Assembly: GCA_016927535.1 (NCBI GenBank)
Contig: JAFGMM010000295.1
Coordinates: 1-34,588, forward strand
DNA: 34,588 nucleotides
Direction of reading: 5' to 3'
Origin: Anaerolineae bacterium
GTDB taxonomy: Bacteria; Chloroflexota; Anaerolineae; Aggregatilineales; JAFGMM01
This document shows positions 32,649 to 34,588 of this stretch, piece after piece. Under the pieces are notes generated by a model, which saw nothing but the letters and a program-made list of their open reading frames with translations, was not told the origin of the DNA and searched no databases. Each line of letters begins with the position of its first letter. The stretch's first letter is position 1. Both the position numbers and the translations under genes were made by a program.

Positions 32649-33809
32649 ATGCGAAATTTTGCTTCAGAACGTGCCCAGACCATCCCGCCTTCCGGGATTC
32701 GCCGCTTCTTTGACATCGCCGCGACGATGGATGATGTGATCTCGCTCGGTATCGGCGAGCCAGACTTCGTAACACCCGATCACATCATGCAGGCCGGCAT
32801 CGAGTCGCTGAAACACGGCCACACACATTACACCTCCAACAATGGCACGATAGAATTTCGAGAGGCGCTCAGCGTGTACCTGGAGCGCATGTACGGCGCG
32901 AAGTACGCGCCGGAAAACGAACTGCTCGCGTCGGTCGGGGTCAGCGAGGCGATGTACCTGGCGGTCACCGCCTTCGTAGATTTCGGCGACGAGGTGCTGA
33001 TCCCGGAGCCGTGCTTTGTCGCCTACGCGCCGGAGGTGACCCTGGCGGGCGGCAAGCCGGTTATGGTGCCGACGCGCGTCGAAGAAGATTTTCAGATCAC
33101 CGGCGCGGCGCTGGAGGCGGCGGTCACCGGCAAGACCAAAGTTATTCTGATCGGCTATCCCAACAACCCCACCGGCGCGGTCATGACGCGCGAGCGCCTG
33201 TTGGAGGTGGCGGCGGTCGCCGAGAAGTATGATCTGTTGGTGATCTCGGACGAGATTTACGACCGGCTGGTCTACGGCATCGAACATACCTGCTTCCCCA
33301 CGCTGCCGAATATGCGCCGGCGCACGGTGCTGCTGGGCGGGATGAGCAAGGCTTACGCGATGACCGGCTGGCGCATCGGTTATGTGGCGGCGCCGGTCGA
33401 GTTGATGCAGGCGATGCGCAAAATTCACCAGTACACGATTATGTCTGCGCCCACCACCGCCCAGGCCGCCGCGACCGAGGCGCTGTGGCACGGCGAGGAC
33501 GCGGTGCAGGAGATGGTGGCAGAGTACGACCGGCGTCGCAAGCTGATTGTGGGCGGGCTGAACGAACTTAGCCTTGCCTGCTTCGAGCCGCGCGGCGCGT
33601 TCTACGCCTTTCCCAACGTGAAGGCCTCCGGCATGGACGATAACGTCTTTGCCGAGACGCTGCTGCAAGAGGAGCGGGTCGCGGTGGTGCCGGGCAGCGC
33701 GTTCGGCCAGAGCGGGTTGGGATTTGTGCGCTGTTCCTATGCCACCGCTTACGAAAAGATTGAGGAAGCTTTAGAGCGCATGGCTCGCTTCATGCGCCGG
33801 CACGGATAG
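32649..33809 (+). CDS. PLP-dependent aminotransferase, class I/II
   Basis: A 386-residue fold-type I aminotransferase. PLP-binding features are SVGVSEAMYLAV, the Asn of YPNNPTGAV (about 170-178), D201-x-x-Y204 in SDEIYDRL, the Schiff-base lysine K234 in GGMSKAYAMTGWRIGY, and an FVRCSYA carboxylate-binding Arg near the end. It is closest in style to the AspC/AraT subgroup that transfers amino groups among aspartate, aromatic or alanine substrates with 2-oxoglutarate. The ATG at 32649 with AAAGGTGG upstream is preferred over 32604. The next gene starts eight bases after the stop. Confidence 0.93.
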   Translation: MRNFASERAQTIPPSGIRRFFDIAATMDDVISLGIGEPDFVTPDHIMQAGIESLKHGHTHYTSNNGTIEFREALSVYLERMYGAKYAPENELLASVGVSEAMYLAVTAFVDFGDEVLIPEPCFVAYAPEVTLAGGKPVMVPTRVEEDFQITGAALEAAVTGKTKVILIGYPNNPTGAVMTRERLLEVAAVAEKYDLLVISDEIYDRLVYGIEHTCFPTLPNMRRRTVLLGGMSKAYAMTGWRIGYVAAPVELMQAMRKIHQYTIMSAPTTAQAAATEALWHGEDAVQEMVAEYDRRRKLIVGGLNELSLACFEPRGAFYAFPNVKASGMDDNVFAETLLQEERVAVVPGSAFGQSGLGFVRCSYATAYEKIEEALERMARFMRRHG

Positions 33810-33817
33810 ACAAAGGT

Positions 33818-34447
33818 ATGGACCTGGACAACAACGAGAAAAAGGACGCCTTACAGTCTACTATCGAAGAAATCGACCGCAACCTGCGCAGAGCGTACAG
33901 CACCCAAACGACGGTCGAGGAATACACCGACATTTTTACGCGGCAGCTTTTCGAGGGGTTAGAAAGCTTCATCGACGAGCTTATCGCGCTCGGCGTGCCG
34001 GGCGTCCAGAAGGCGCGCCGCTTGAAGGTGCCCACCGGCCGAGAGGCGCTGCAACTCCAGCTTACGGGGTACAAGATTCTCTTTGTGCGGCTGGCGGAAG
34101 TGGCCTGGCCCAACCTGCGCGACGAGGCGCGGATCCCCGGCGTGAAGTTCAAAGAAGAATGTGGGCGCATCGCGGTCTTTCTCAGCGAGAACCCGGACCG
34201 CGAATCGTTCTATGATTTTTTGATCTGGGCGGATGGAAGCTGGTTTGCATGGGGGTATGGCTGGCCCAAGCAGGACTCGGAGTTGAACCAGACCAACTTC
34301 CGCGCGCTCGCCGCCGAGTTGATTCAGAGCTTTGTGAAGGATATCCATCGCACCTGGAAGGTCCGCGACGAGACGACGCTCGGCGACGCTACCTCGCCCA
34401 ATATCGCGCGGCGCTGTTATAATTACGGTTTGCCGGGCGACGAGTGA
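33818..34447 (+). CDS. Translin-like helical protein or hypothetical protein
   Basis: A 209-residue soluble protein that I do not recognise with certainty. The first 110 residues are mainly amphipathic helices (KKDALQSTIEEIDRNLRRAYSTQ, TRQLFEGLESFIDELIALG, EALQLQLTGYKILFVRLAEVAW). The second half is Trp/Tyr-rich (FYDFLIWADGSWFAWGYGWPKQD) and ends with a helix and a basic stretch. No signal peptide and no membrane segment are seen. It starts eight bases after the aminotransferase and is probably co-transcribed. The translin comparison is only an impression from the helical pattern. Confidence 0.7.
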   Translation: MDLDNNEKKDALQSTIEEIDRNLRRAYSTQTTVEEYTDIFTRQLFEGLESFIDELIALGVPGVQKARRLKVPTGREALQLQLTGYKILFVRLAEVAWPNLRDEARIPGVKFKEECGRIAVFLSENPDRESFYDFLIWADGSWFAWGYGWPKQDSELNQTNFRALAAELIQSFVKDIHRTWKVRDETTLGDATSPNIARRCYNYGLPGDE

Positions 34448-34474
34448 GCGCGCCGGGCAATTGGCGACTTTTTT
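34430..34474 (+). terminator. Terminator-like hairpin overlapping the last stop codon
   Basis: TTGCCGGGCG (34430-34439) and CGCCGGGCAA (34451-34460) pair over ten positions with one G-G mismatch, and TTTTTT follows at 34469-34474. The stem overlaps the 3' end of the coding region. Confidence 0.4.
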
Positions 34475-34509
34475 GCGGAGGGCAGGCCGTTCGTGCCTCG
34501 CCTTTTGTT

Positions 34510-34588
34510 GTACGCCCGGCATGGGCGATGATTGGGGAGTGAAAGTCTCCTGTGGGCGTTGGTCCGACGAACCACAAGCCGAAGGCAA
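34510..34588 (+). mobile_element. Probable group II intron, 5' end only
   Basis: The last 79 bases begin GTACGCCCGGCATGGGCG, close to the GTGCGCCCGGCATGGG opening of bacterial group II introns (GTGCG-type 5' end with a small stem). The following stretch has stacked small hairpins (GGAG-TGAAAGT-CTCC, GGT-CCGACGA-ACC, GCC-GAA-GGC) that resemble intron domain I. The element runs off the window, so no intron-encoded reverse transcriptase can be seen. The comparison rests on remembered patterns. Confidence 0.55.

Noticed and set aside
32664-33668. 334-residue minus-strand ORF opposite the aminotransferase
   Set aside because: Shadow frame rich in His/Arg/Gln; the plus strand has all PLP motifs.

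Overview
The window is GC-rich by eye and has the gene style of a Chloroflexota bacterium, most likely an Anaerolineae-like lineage. The clues are a Ser/Thr kinase with a WD40 propeller and a Pro-Thr linker, long secreted proteins that match nothing I know, a membrane 7TM-type sensor ending in a helix-turn-helix, an RqcH-type NFACT protein, and dispersed GC-rich palindromic repeats. This assignment is inference; there is no rRNA, tRNA or ribosomal protein gene here to confirm it.

Left part (1-6.9 kb, minus strand): one polysaccharide synthesis and export operon. It is read right to left from a good promoter at 6839-6868: ABC-2 permease (Wzm-like), ATPase with a C-terminal cargo domain (Wzt-like), FkbM methyltransferase, GT4, GT2 and GT4. 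Genes overlap by 4 bp or are a few bases apart. A 33-codon stub of a second GT2 gene, cut after about 17 recognisable residues, sits between the last two.

6.9-11.1 kb (minus strand): a secreted protein of unknown family with its own terminator, a 430-bp gene-poor region holding a MITE-like inverted repeat, a membrane-sensor/HTH protein, and a GNAT acetyltransferase. 11.18-18.6 kb (plus strand): a receptor-like Ser/Thr kinase (kinase, TM, seven-bladed propeller, Pro-Thr linker, two lectin-like modules) with two membrane proteins, then a secreted subtilase with a duplicated C-terminal module.

18.7-22.6 kb (minus strand): a secreted M28 peptidase, rqcH and a sugar-phosphate isomerase/epimerase. 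The last two share a consensus promoter. The peptidase is preceded by what looks like a classical transcription attenuator: consensus-like promoter, a 23-codon arginine-rich leader ORF with a Shine-Dalgarno sequence, an intrinsic terminator, and a 9-bp antiterminator pairing between leader codons 19-21 and the terminator's 5' arm. This is the most interesting signal in the window.

22.7-34.6 kb: mscL (plus); an FtsX-type permease and lipoprotein adaptor (minus) with no ATPase beside them and a GH31 3' remnant where an upstream partner would be expected; an AT-richer six-PAS hybrid histidine kinase (plus); a URO-D family protein (minus); an aminotransferase and a hypothetical protein (plus). 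The last 79 bases look like the 5' end of a group II intron cut by the window edge. Two gene remnants, several palindromic repeats and a probable intron point to a genome with active small-scale rearrangement.
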